38,080 bases of DNA from CAZEJK01 sp964512045 (GTDB lineage: Bacteria > Acidobacteriota > Thermoanaerobaculia > Thermoanaerobaculales > Sulfomarinibacteraceae): positions 1 through 38,080 of the forward strand of contig CAZEJK010000027.1 in assembly GCA_964512045.1 (NCBI GenBank), given 5' to 3'. The position numbers were made by a program, and so were the translations under genes. How positions within the stretch are numbered: position 1 is the stretch's first letter; each line of letters starts with the position of its first letter. Positions 24,858-32,230 of the stretch are shown piece by piece. The notes under the pieces were generated by a model. That model ran no database searches and had not been told where the DNA came from. It worked only from the letters and a program-made list of their open reading frames with translations.

Positions 24858-26027
24858 ATGGAGACGGTCTCAGGGCTCGACGTGCTCCGAGCAGACCCGG
24901 CGCCGCTGGCCGGTCGCCGCTGGGCGCTGCTCGCCAACCACGCCGCCGTAACCAGCAGCCTCGACCCTGCGCGCAGCGTCCTCGGAGAAGCGGGAGAGCT
25001 GGTCCGGCTGCTCGCGCCGGAGCACGGTCTCGACGGTTGCGCCCAGGACATGGAGGCGGTGGGCGACGAGCGCGATCCGCTCACCGGCCTTCAGGTGCGA
25101 TCGCTGTACGGCCACACCGCTGACACGCTGGCGCCGGCGCCGGCCGACCTCGACGACCTCGACACCATCGTCGTCGACCTGCCAGATATCGGCACGCGAC
25201 ATTACACGTTCGCCGCCACCCTCGACGCCGTTCTCGGCGCGGTCTCCGACCGGGAGATCGAGGTGCTGGTGCTCGACCGGCCGAACCCGCTCGGTGGCAT
25301 GGAGCGTGAAGGGGGCCGGGTGACTCCTGGGTTCGAGTCGTTCGTGTCGGGCCTTCCCACGCCGATCCGCCATGGGCTCACACTCGGCGAGATCGCCCTC
25401 CTGCTGCAGCGCGAACGTCATCCCTCCGCGCAGCTCGCCGTGATCCTCGCCCGTGGCTGGCGGCGAGCGGCACCGTACGAGGCCACCGGCATTCCATGGG
25501 TACCACCCTCACCGAACATGCCGACGCTCACGACTGCCCGGTGGTACCCAGGCGCGTGTCTGGTGGAGGCCACGAACCTCTCCGAAGGCCGGGGAACGAC
25601 GACCCCGTTTCAGCTCATCGGCGCTCCCTGGCTCGATGGTGCGGAGGTGGTGCGACGCCTGCGCGCAGCCCAGCTTCCGGGGCTGGCGTTCCGCCCAGCC
25701 AGGTTTCGGCCGATGTTCGGCAAGCACGCAGGCACCATCTGCGAGGGCGTTGAGGTGCACCTTCTCGATCCGGATGCCGTCCGGCCGGTCGCCGCTGGCG
25801 TTCAGCTTCTCCGCACCATTCGCAGCTGTGCTCCGGACCTCTTCGCCTGGCGCAGCGAGCCGTACGAGTTCGTTGCTGACCGCCCGGCGATCGACCTGCT
25901 CAGCGGAGGTCCACTCGCACGCCAGGTCATCGAGGGCAGCGCGTCGCTGGAGGACCTCCTCCGGACCTGGCAGCTCGACGTGGCGGACTTCTCGCGCAGC
26001 CTTGAAGGGGTTCTTCTCTATCGCTAG
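24858..26027 (+). CDS. NamZ-like exo-N-acetylmuramidase (DUF1343)
   Basis: The 389-residue protein matches the DUF1343 family, whose characterised member NamZ removes MurNAc from the non-reducing ends of peptidoglycan fragments. Motifs seen are LLAPEHGLDG near residue 50, VVDLPDIGTRHYTF, LDRPNPLGG, PTPIRHGLTLGE, PWVPPSPNMPTL, EATNLSEGRGTTTPFQLIGAPWLD and FGKHAGTICEGVEVHL. There is no clear signal peptide from ATG 24858. The gene starts 28 bp after the cysteine desulfurase and ends 317 bp before the mraZ start. The location next to the division/cell-wall cluster fits a role in cell-wall recycling. Confidence 0.85.
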   Translation: METVSGLDVLRADPAPLAGRRWALLANHAAVTSSLDPARSVLGEAGELVRLLAPEHGLDGCAQDMEAVGDERDPLTGLQVRSLYGHTADTLAPAPADLDDLDTIVVDLPDIGTRHYTFAATLDAVLGAVSDREIEVLVLDRPNPLGGMEREGGRVTPGFESFVSGLPTPIRHGLTLGEIALLLQRERHPSAQLAVILARGWRRAAPYEATGIPWVPPSPNMPTLTTARWYPGACLVEATNLSEGRGTTTPFQLIGAPWLDGAEVVRRLRAAQLPGLAFRPARFRPMFGKHAGTICEGVEVHLLDPDAVRPVAAGVQLLRTIRSCAPDLFAWRSEPYEFVADRPAIDLLSGGPLARQVIEGSASLEDLLRTWQLDVADFSRSLEGVLLYR

Positions 26028-26090
26028 CGCGACCGTGGGCCGCGTTGGCCCGCTCCACTCCGGTCCACCGGCGTGGGGGACACCCTGAAA

Positions 26091-26110
26091 TCGGTCCATT
26101 CTGGACCACC
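26091..26110 (-). promoter_or_regulatory. Inverted copy of the MraZ-type box
   Basis: On the minus strand this reads TGGTCCAGAATGGACC, which matches 13 of 16 bases of TGGTCCAGGGTGGTCC in the main operator about 170 bp downstream. It keeps the two pentamers at 10-bp spacing. It may be a secondary MraZ site; its palindromic nature could also mean a different regulator. Confidence 0.4.
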
Positions 26111-26232
26111 GAGAGACCCGCTGCGGTTCGAACCACAACATGTGGTGGTTCCAAAGCACACGCACACCATATGCTGTACACAACCGTAGCAACATTCCAC
26201 AGGAATCGGTGACCGAAAACACAAGCGAAGCC

Positions 26233-26261
26233 TTGACAAGGGCGCCGGGGGGCACCATCAT
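26233..26261 (+). promoter_or_regulatory. Sigma-70-like promoter of the dcw cluster
   Basis: A perfect TTGACA (26233-26238) is followed after 17 bp by CATCAT (26256-26261, four of six matches to TATAAT). Transcription would begin near 26268, inside the TGGTC repeat array. It is the only good housekeeping promoter seen between the NamZ-like gene and mraZ. Confidence 0.6.
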
Positions 26262-26265
26262 GGAG

Positions 26266-26290
26266 TGGTCCAGGGTGGTCCCAACTGGTC
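26266..26290 (+). promoter_or_regulatory. MraZ operator: three TGGTC repeats at 10-bp spacing
   Basis: TGGTC occurs at 26266-26270, 26276-26280 and 26286-26290, each pair separated by exactly five bases. A related TGGAG precedes them at 26261. MraZ proteins bind tandem pentamers (TGGGN in E. coli) with 5-bp spacers ahead of their own gene, so this array is a good candidate for autoregulation. It covers the predicted transcription start, which suits repression. Confidence 0.7.
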
Positions 26291-26344
26291 TAGACGTGCA
26301 CTCCAGTGTAGCTCAGTGGACTCACCCGGTCATTGGGGGGCTCG

Positions 26345-26785
26345 GTGGAGCGACTTCGGGGCGGTTTCCCTGCAACGATCGACACCAAAGGTCGACTGAA
26401 GCTGCCGACGCAGCTGCGCGAGCAGCTGAAGGCGGTCGATCGCGAGGTGTACCTGTGCTCCTTCTTCCCCCATGAGCTTCGAGTATACCCCCTGTCGGTC
26501 TGGCATCGCGTCGAGGACGAGCTCCACAAGATGCCCCAGCTGATGCCCGAGGTCGTGGCCATGATCGAGAGGGTGAACTACGGACAGCAACAAAGGATGG
26601 ACGAGCAGGGGAGAATCCTGATCCCGACGCTGCTGCGCGAGATCGTTCCTGCTGAAGAGGAGGTGGTGGTCTCCGGTCACATGGACCACATCTCGGTCAC
26701 GCGACGGAGCCGGGCCGAGAAGGTGCTCGCGGAAGGAACCTTGGACCATGCGGCACTCACAACCATCTCGCAGCTCAAGCTGTGA
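26345..26785 (+). CDS. mraZ: Transcriptional regulator MraZ
   Basis: This is the conserved first gene of the dcw cluster, an AbrB-like DNA-binding protein that forms ring oligomers and represses its operon. The 146 residues hold two MraZ repeats: FPATIDTKGRLKLPTQLRE with LRVYPLSVWHRVEDEL, then RMDEQGRILIPTLLRE with EVVVSGHMDHISV. The GTG at 26345 follows a G-rich stretch that may act as ribosome site. A TTG four codons earlier lacks one. The TGGTC array upstream is its likely own operator. rsmH starts 12 bp downstream. Confidence 0.95.
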   Translation: MERLRGGFPATIDTKGRLKLPTQLREQLKAVDREVYLCSFFPHELRVYPLSVWHRVEDELHKMPQLMPEVVAMIERVNYGQQQRMDEQGRILIPTLLREIVPAEEEVVVSGHMDHISVTRRSRAEKVLAEGTLDHAALTTISQLKL

Positions 26786-26797
26786 CCGGAGCCGACG

Positions 26798-27742
26798 GTG
26801 GACCCCGGTCACCGCAGTGTGCTCGTCGCCGAGGTCGTGGAGCTGCTCAGCCCCGTGCCGCCCGGCCTGCTCGTGGACGCCACGGTCGGGCTCGGTGGTC
26901 ACGCAGAGGCGCTTCTCGAGGCCAACAGTGGTCTTCGCCTGCTGGGGATCGACCGTGATCCCGAAGCTGTTCGCGGAGCTGCGGTCACCCTCCAGCGCTT
27001 CGCCGACCGGGTCCAGCTCGTTTCCGCTCCGTTCACCGAGCTTCCCATCCTTCTGGAGCAGCACGGCGGACTCCGACCCACGGCGATTCTTGCCGACCTG
27101 GGTTGCTCGTCGCTGCAGCTCGATCGACCCGACCGCGGCTTCTCCTTCACAGGCGACGGCCCACTCGACATGCGCATGGGTCCTGACGCCCGCCGCACAG
27201 CAGCCGAGCTTCTCCGCGATAGCTCGGAGGAGGAGCTGATGCGCATCTTCCGCACCTATGGCGAGGAGCGGCGTGCCCGGGCTGTGGCACGGGCGGTTGC
27301 ATCCCACCGGCTGCGCCACGGTCCCCTGCAGACCACCCGCGAGCTGGCAGACCTCGTAACCCGTACGCTAGGTCGTCCTCCAGGCCCCGGCATCCATCCC
27401 GCAACACGGGTGTTCCAGGCCCTGCGGATCGCGGTCAACGACGAGCTCGGCCAGCTGGAGTCGTTTCTTGAACCCGCAGTGGACTGGCTTGCTCCGGGAG
27501 GACGGATCGCCATGATCAGCTTCCATTCTCTGGAGGACCGCATCGTCAAGCACACCTTTCGCAGGTTGGCGGGCAGCTGCATCTGTCCCCCGAACCTCCC
27601 GATGTGTACCTGCGGCGCCCGCACCACGGTGCGCATCCTGACACCGAAGCCGATCCGACCCAGCACCGCCGAAACCGCCGCAAACCCCCGTTCCAGGTCG
27701 TCGCGACTGCGCGCTGCGCAAAAGGAGGGAGGTGCATCGTGA
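26798..27742 (+). CDS. rsmH: 16S rRNA (cytosine-1402-N4)-methyltransferase RsmH
   Basis: RsmH methylates C1402 in the ribosomal P-site decoding region using S-adenosylmethionine. The 314 residues show HRSVLVAEVVELL, the SAM loop LVDATVGLGGHAEALL, LGIDRDPEA, LADLGCSSLQLDRPDRGFSF, PLDMRMGP, FQALRIAVNDELGQL and ISFHSLEDRIVK. All are standard for the family, as are the cysteines in CICPPNLPMCTCG near the C-terminus. It starts with GTG. Its stop overlaps the ftsL start as GTGA. Confidence 0.97.
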   Translation: MDPGHRSVLVAEVVELLSPVPPGLLVDATVGLGGHAEALLEANSGLRLLGIDRDPEAVRGAAVTLQRFADRVQLVSAPFTELPILLEQHGGLRPTAILADLGCSSLQLDRPDRGFSFTGDGPLDMRMGPDARRTAAELLRDSSEEELMRIFRTYGEERRARAVARAVASHRLRHGPLQTTRELADLVTRTLGRPPGPGIHPATRVFQALRIAVNDELGQLESFLEPAVDWLAPGGRIAMISFHSLEDRIVKHTFRRLAGSCICPPNLPMCTCGARTTVRILTPKPIRPSTAETAANPRSRSSRLRAAQKEGGAS

Positions 27743-28080
27743 TCGATCCGATCGCCCCGCCGTCCAACCGGTTTCTCGTGCGTCGACGGGACCGCAGCTG
27801 GTACTACGCGTTTACCGGCGCTGTTGCGATCTCTGCGGTGGTCATGGGTGTTCTGTTTCTCGTCGGCTGGCCACGGCTCAAGACCACTGCGATCCACTAC
27901 GAGCTCACCGAGATCCGCGAGCAGATCAGCAGTCTCCACGAGGAGGAAACCGCTTTGCGCGTCCGGCTGGAGCAACAGCGATCGCCCGACACACTGGCCC
28001 GGAAGGCAGAGGAGCTTGGGCTCGTGCCACCGGAACAGATCTACCGCGAGACCGCTGGCGAGGATGAGGGAGGCCCGTGA
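27739..28080 (+). CDS. ftsL: Cell-division protein FtsL-like
   Basis: This 113-residue bitopic protein sits in the usual ftsL place between rsmH and ftsI. The GTG at 27739 overlaps the rsmH stop and has GGAGG upstream. A basic cytoplasmic N-terminus (RFLVRRRDRS) precedes one membrane helix (about 21-43) and a coiled coil (YELTEIREQISSLHEEETAL), followed by LARKAEELGLVPPE. That last segment is typical of FtsL/DivIC proteins. It would recruit FtsW and FtsI with FtsQ and FtsB. The call rests on structure and position, since FtsL sequences are poorly conserved. Confidence 0.85.
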   Translation: MIDPIAPPSNRFLVRRRDRSWYYAFTGAVAISAVVMGVLFLVGWPRLKTTAIHYELTEIREQISSLHEEETALRVRLEQQRSPDTLARKAEELGLVPPEQIYRETAGEDEGGP

Positions 28081-29777
28081 ATCCTCTTCGCCGCCGGATC
28101 GTGCTCGCAGTGCTGACCGTCGCCGCCGTGGCGACGGTCGCTCGCGCTTTCCAGGTCATGGTCATCGAGCACGAACCCTATCTGAAGATCGCGGAGGCGC
28201 AGCAGCATACGTTGCTCTCGATCCCCTCGCTGCGTGGCGCCATCCGGACACATGACGGCTACACGTTGGCGGAGTCGATCCGGCGCTCTCGGATCACCGT
28301 CGACACCGCGGCCCTCCAGGCACCGGCCGCGTTCGCCACCGTAGCGGGCCAGGCCCTCGGCATGAGCGCCAGCACTGTCCTCGCCACCCTCGAGGGAGAC
28401 CAACGCTTCGTGACGTTGGCCGAACGCGCCAATCTCGACACGGCCGAAGCGCTCAAGACGTTGGTACCCAACGCGATCATCCTGCTCCCCTCCTCCGAGC
28501 GCCTCTACCCTCTCGGCACCCTCGCCGCGCCTGTCGTCGGGTTCGTCGGTAGCGAGAGCACCGAGGTCGTCGGTCGCTGGGGCCTGGAGGCAGCACTCAA
28601 CGACGAGCTCAGTGGCCAACCCGATCTGTACCGGGCACTGCGCGACGCCGTCCAGCGAAACCTCGCCCCGGAAAGGGTCCGGACCGGCAGGCCGGGACGC
28701 GACATCGAGCTCACCGTGCACGCCAGGATCCAGGCCGTCTGCGAGCGGGAGCTGGCCGCTACGATCGATCGAAGCGGCGCCCGGAGTGCTTCGGCCGTCG
28801 TGCTCGACCCGTTCACCGGCGACACGCTGGCGCTCGCATCCGTACCATCGTTCGACCCAGCTCGGCCAGCTGCCACATCGCGGAGCAACTGGAGACTACG
28901 GCCCGTTGTCGACGCTTTGGAGCCCGGCTCCACTGTCAAGCCACTGATCGCATCACTTGCGCTGGCCTCGGGCGTGGTGCGTTCCGGCGAACGGTTCGAC
29001 TGCAGCAGGCGCGGCATCACCGTAGCCGGCCGGTGGATCGCAGATCATGCACAGCCTGGGGTGTACACCCTCACGGAGGTCATCTCCGAGTCCGCGAACA
29101 CCGGAATCGTCGAGATCGCGGAGCGTCTGGATGCCGAGACCCTTCTCTCCGGCCTGTTGGCGTTCGGCTTCGACCGTCCCAGTGGGATCGGCTTCCCCGG
29201 AGAGACCCCCGGAGTTGTGCCTCCGATCACACGCTGGTCCGCGTTGAGCCGCGCCAGCCTGGCGATCGGCCAGGAGCTGACGATCTCGCCACTCCAGCTC
29301 GCCATTGCATACGCGACCTTCGCCAACGGGGGGTTTCTGCTGACGCCGCGACTCGTGCGCGACGGCTCAACCACACCGTCGGTACGGTCGCGCCTGCTCG
29401 CACCGGAGCTCGCCGAACGGGTCGGACAGATGCTCCGTTACGTCGTCGACGAGGGCACGGGTTCCCTCGCTGCCGTTCCGGGCTACGCGGTAGCAGGCAA
29501 GACCGGAACGGCGCAGCGTGCCATCGACGGCAGTTACGAGAACCAGGAGCACATCGCATGGTTCGCGGGCTACCTCCCGGCTGATCAGCCTCGCGCTCTC
29601 ATCGTTGTCGCGGTGCGCGACCCGCAGCACGACTTCTGGGGTGCCACCGTGGCCGCACCGTGCTTCGCGCGGATTGCAGCCTCCACCATGGCACTCCTCA
29701 ATCTACCGCCCAGCATGCCCTCTGCCGCTCGCTACGCCATCATGTCGGGTTCCGAAGAGAATGGAGCACTGTCGTGA
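28077..29777 (+). CDS. ftsI: Septal peptidoglycan transpeptidase FtsI (class B PBP)
   Basis: FtsI cross-links septal peptidoglycan. The 566-residue protein has a membrane anchor at about 8-28, a pedestal domain, and a transpeptidase domain with all three signature motifs. These are STVK at 285-288 (catalytic Ser285), SAN at 339-341 and KTG at 475-477. The usual RGxIYDRNG entry motif reads RGAIRTHDG. The GTG start overlaps ftsL as GTGA. Unlike the usual order, the next gene is murD rather than murE. Confidence 0.95.
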   Translation: MNPLRRRIVLAVLTVAAVATVARAFQVMVIEHEPYLKIAEAQQHTLLSIPSLRGAIRTHDGYTLAESIRRSRITVDTAALQAPAAFATVAGQALGMSASTVLATLEGDQRFVTLAERANLDTAEALKTLVPNAIILLPSSERLYPLGTLAAPVVGFVGSESTEVVGRWGLEAALNDELSGQPDLYRALRDAVQRNLAPERVRTGRPGRDIELTVHARIQAVCERELAATIDRSGARSASAVVLDPFTGDTLALASVPSFDPARPAATSRSNWRLRPVVDALEPGSTVKPLIASLALASGVVRSGERFDCSRRGITVAGRWIADHAQPGVYTLTEVISESANTGIVEIAERLDAETLLSGLLAFGFDRPSGIGFPGETPGVVPPITRWSALSRASLAIGQELTISPLQLAIAYATFANGGFLLTPRLVRDGSTTPSVRSRLLAPELAERVGQMLRYVVDEGTGSLAAVPGYAVAGKTGTAQRAIDGSYENQEHIAWFAGYLPADQPRALIVVAVRDPQHDFWGATVAAPCFARIAASTMALLNLPPSMPSAARYAIMSGSEENGALS

Positions 29778-31164
29778 CGTCGGGCCAGATGACGACGGTC
29801 GCCTCCGGGATCTCGGGGCGCACGTGATAGGGCAGCTTCCCCCCCGCGTGCTGGTGGCCGGCCTCGGCCGTTCCGGACAGGCAGCCACCCGCCTGATCTC
29901 CAGCCTCGGCTCCGAGGTCTGGGCCACAGACCTCCGATCTGCCGACGACCTCGGCGAGCAGCTCACGTCGCTTCCGAATGGGGTGCGGACCTTTCTCGGT
30001 GGCCACCCCGACGGATGTCTCGATGGCGTTGGGCTCGTCGTGACCAGCCCGGGCGTCCCGCCTTCTGCCGGGTTGATCGTCGAGGCCGAGGCACGCAGGA
30101 TCCCTGCGCTTGCCGAGGTGGAGCTGGCGTGGAGCCTTCGCCCAGAGGCCACACTGGTCGCGGTGACGGGCTCGAACGGCAAGAGCACGGTCACCGAGCT
30201 CGTGAACGCGATGCTCGCCGCCTCAGGACGGGCCACCGTCGCTGGAGGCAACCTTGGTACACCAGCCTCCGAGCTCGTGAGCGACGACAGCTGGGACACC
30301 TGGGTGCTCGAGATCTCGTCGTTTCAGGCCGAGCGGCTGACCGCGCTGCGACCGCGCGTCGGGATCTTCCTCAATCTCTCACAGGACCACCTGGAGCGAC
30401 ATCCGGACATGGCGTCCTATCTGGCCGCCAAGCGTCGCCTGTTCGCCCATCAGTCGCCTGACGACTGTGCGGTCCTCAACGCAGACCAGCCGGCAGTCTC
30501 GGCAACGCCCACTCGTGCGCGTCGGCGTCTGTTCTCGATCGGCAAGAACAGCGACGCGTGCCTTGTCGGTCACCACCTGCACGTCGACGACCAGTACCTG
30601 TTGTCGGCTCAGCAGCTGACCCTGAGTGGCCGTCACAACATCGCCAACGCGCTCGCCGCGGCACTCGCGGCGATCGAGCTGGAGGTGGAGCCCGACACCG
30701 TAGCCACGGTGCTCCGCTCGTTCGCCGGCCTTCCACACCGTCACTACACCGTCACGGTTCGCGATGGTGTCACGTGGGTCGACGACAGCAAGGCGACCAA
30801 TGTCGGAGCGACGGTTGCCGCCCTTGGCGGCTACCCCGATGCCAGTGTTCACCTGATCGTTGGCGGTCTCGCCAAGAACCAGGACTTCAGTGAGCTCGCC
30901 GACGAGGTGCGCCGGGCCTGCGTCCGCGTGTACCTCATCGGCGCGGATGCGCAGACCATCGCCAGCGCACTCGGCGGCATCGACGCGGTCCTCAGCGGCA
31001 CCTTGGCGGAAGCGGTCGAGCAGGCTGCCGCATCCGCTCGGAGCGGGCAAACCGTTCTTCTTGCACCCGCCTGCGCCTCGTTCGATCAGTTTCGCGACTA
31101 TGCAGCCCGCGGCGATGCGTTCGCGGACCTGGTGCATTCCCTCGGAGGATCCGATGCCCCGTGA
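29761..31164 (+). CDS. murD: UDP-N-acetylmuramoyl-L-alanine:D-glutamate ligase MurD
   Basis: MurD adds D-Glu to UDP-MurNAc-L-Ala. The ATG at 29761 lies 17 bp inside ftsI; a GTG at 29824 is an alternative that removes 21 residues. The 467-residue protein shows VLVAGLGRSGQAA near residue 31, VTSPGVPPSAGLI, the P-loop VTGSNGKST at about 134-142 and SSFQAERL. The lysine that is carbamylated in Mur ligases lies in YLAAKRRLF, and DDSKATN and LAPACASFDQF follow. The ligase motifs are complete, so it should be active. ftsW begins inside its end. Confidence 0.96.
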   Translation: MEHCRDVGPDDDGRLRDLGAHVIGQLPPRVLVAGLGRSGQAATRLISSLGSEVWATDLRSADDLGEQLTSLPNGVRTFLGGHPDGCLDGVGLVVTSPGVPPSAGLIVEAEARRIPALAEVELAWSLRPEATLVAVTGSNGKSTVTELVNAMLAASGRATVAGGNLGTPASELVSDDSWDTWVLEISSFQAERLTALRPRVGIFLNLSQDHLERHPDMASYLAAKRRLFAHQSPDDCAVLNADQPAVSATPTRARRRLFSIGKNSDACLVGHHLHVDDQYLLSAQQLTLSGRHNIANALAAALAAIELEVEPDTVATVLRSFAGLPHRHYTVTVRDGVTWVDDSKATNVGATVAALGGYPDASVHLIVGGLAKNQDFSELADEVRRACVRVYLIGADAQTIASALGGIDAVLSGTLAEAVEQAAASARSGQTVLLAPACASFDQFRDYAARGDAFADLVHSLGGSDAP

Positions 31165-32230
31165 GCAGCGGTACGATCGGATCCTGCTCGCGGCCACCGT
31201 CATGCTGACGGCAGTGGGGCTCTCCTTGCTCGCCGCAGCGTCCTGGGTCATCGCCGTGGAACGCTACGAGCTTCCCGGGACCTACTTCTTCCATTGGCAG
31301 CTGGCGGCAGCGCTGATCGGCCTGACGGCTCTGCTCGCTGCGATGCATCTGCGTCTGGAGCTGATCAGCGAGGTCCGCATCACCAGATGGCTGCTGGTGG
31401 GTAGCTGGGCGGCGCTGGTCGTCGCCCTCGCGCAGAGCCCTGTCAAGGGCACACACCGCTGGGTCCACGCCTTCGGTGTCTCCGTCCAACCCTCAGTCGT
31501 TGCCCGTCTGGCGCTCATCCTTGTCTGCGCGGCATTGCTAGCTCGCGCTGCCGAGCAGCGGTGGCCCCGCGGACTGATGATCCAGGTCGCCGGCATCGCG
31601 CTGATCACCGTTGGGCTCGTGCTGGTACAACCGGATCTGGGCTCTGCGGCCCTGCTGACAGCGCTCGTCACCGCCATGGTGTTCGTCGCCGGCCTTCCGC
31701 TGTGGCGCCTGGCGCCCCCAGCGGTGCTGGCCGCTGCCGTCCTGGGAGTCGCCACGATCACGTCCGAGTACCGTTGGCAACGCATCCTGGACTTCGTCAC
31801 CGGCGGCGGTTGGCAAACACGGCAGAGCCTCATCGCACTCGGCAGTGGCGGATGGTTCGGTACGGGGTACGGTCAAAGCGTTCAGAAGCTTCGCTTTCTG
31901 CCAGAGCCCCACACCGACTTCATCTTCGCCATCGCAGGCGAGGAGCTTGGCTTCGTGGGCGCCATCGGGTTGCTCGCACTGACCGCCATCATGGTATGGC
32001 GCGGCCTGTGGATTGCGCGGGCGCAACGGACGTCCGTTCGCTCGCTGATCGCCTTCGGCATCACCATGGCGTTCGCTCTCCAGGTCTTGATCCACGTCGG
32101 TGTCTGTCTGCGAATGCTGCCGCCGAAGGGAATGCCGCTACCACTGGTGAGCTACGGCAAGACGGAGATGGTGGTGACGCTCGCCTCCATCGGGCTGCTG
32201 CTCAACCTCTCACGGGAGGTGAGCACATGA
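31154..32230 (+). CDS. ftsW: FtsW, SEDS-family peptidoglycan glycosyltransferase
   Basis: FtsW is the septal lipid II polymerase that works with FtsI. With ATG 31154 (GGAGG five bases upstream) the 358 residues form about ten membrane helices. Typical segments are HRWVHAFGVSVQPS, QPDLGSAALL, SLIALGSGGWFGTGYGQS and LPEPHTDFIFAIAGEELGFVG. The Asp255 of the last aligns with the proposed SEDS catalytic aspartate. The highly conserved SYGGSS near the end reads SYGKTE (333-338). It overlaps murD by 11 bp and murG by ATGA. Confidence 0.94.
   Translation: MPREQRYDRILLAATVMLTAVGLSLLAAASWVIAVERYELPGTYFFHWQLAAALIGLTALLAAMHLRLELISEVRITRWLLVGSWAALVVALAQSPVKGTHRWVHAFGVSVQPSVVARLALILVCAALLARAAEQRWPRGLMIQVAGIALITVGLVLVQPDLGSAALLTALVTAMVFVAGLPLWRLAPPAVLAAAVLGVATITSEYRWQRILDFVTGGGWQTRQSLIALGSGGWFGTGYGQSVQKLRFLPEPHTDFIFAIAGEELGFVGAIGLLALTAIMVWRGLWIARAQRTSVRSLIAFGITMAFALQVLIHVGVCLRMLPPKGMPLPLVSYGKTEMVVTLASIGLLLNLSREVST

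Larger units (their letters stand above)
26028..26344 (+). promoter_or_regulatory. Regulatory region upstream of the dcw cluster
   Basis: This 317-bp gene-free stretch holds several short palindromes: GGTCCA-TTC-TGGACC at 26093-26107, GGTTCGAACC at 26125-26134, ACCACA-ACA-TGTGGT at 26132-26146 and ATTCC-ACA-GGAAT at 26194-26206. It also contains the promoter and MraZ-type repeats described separately. No T-run terminator is seen for the upstream gene. Confidence 0.6.

Noticed and set aside
26121..26150. Possible tRNA T-arm (GGTTCGAACC)
   Set aside because: The flanking bases do not form a T-stem, and no acceptor, D or anticodon arms can be drawn around it.
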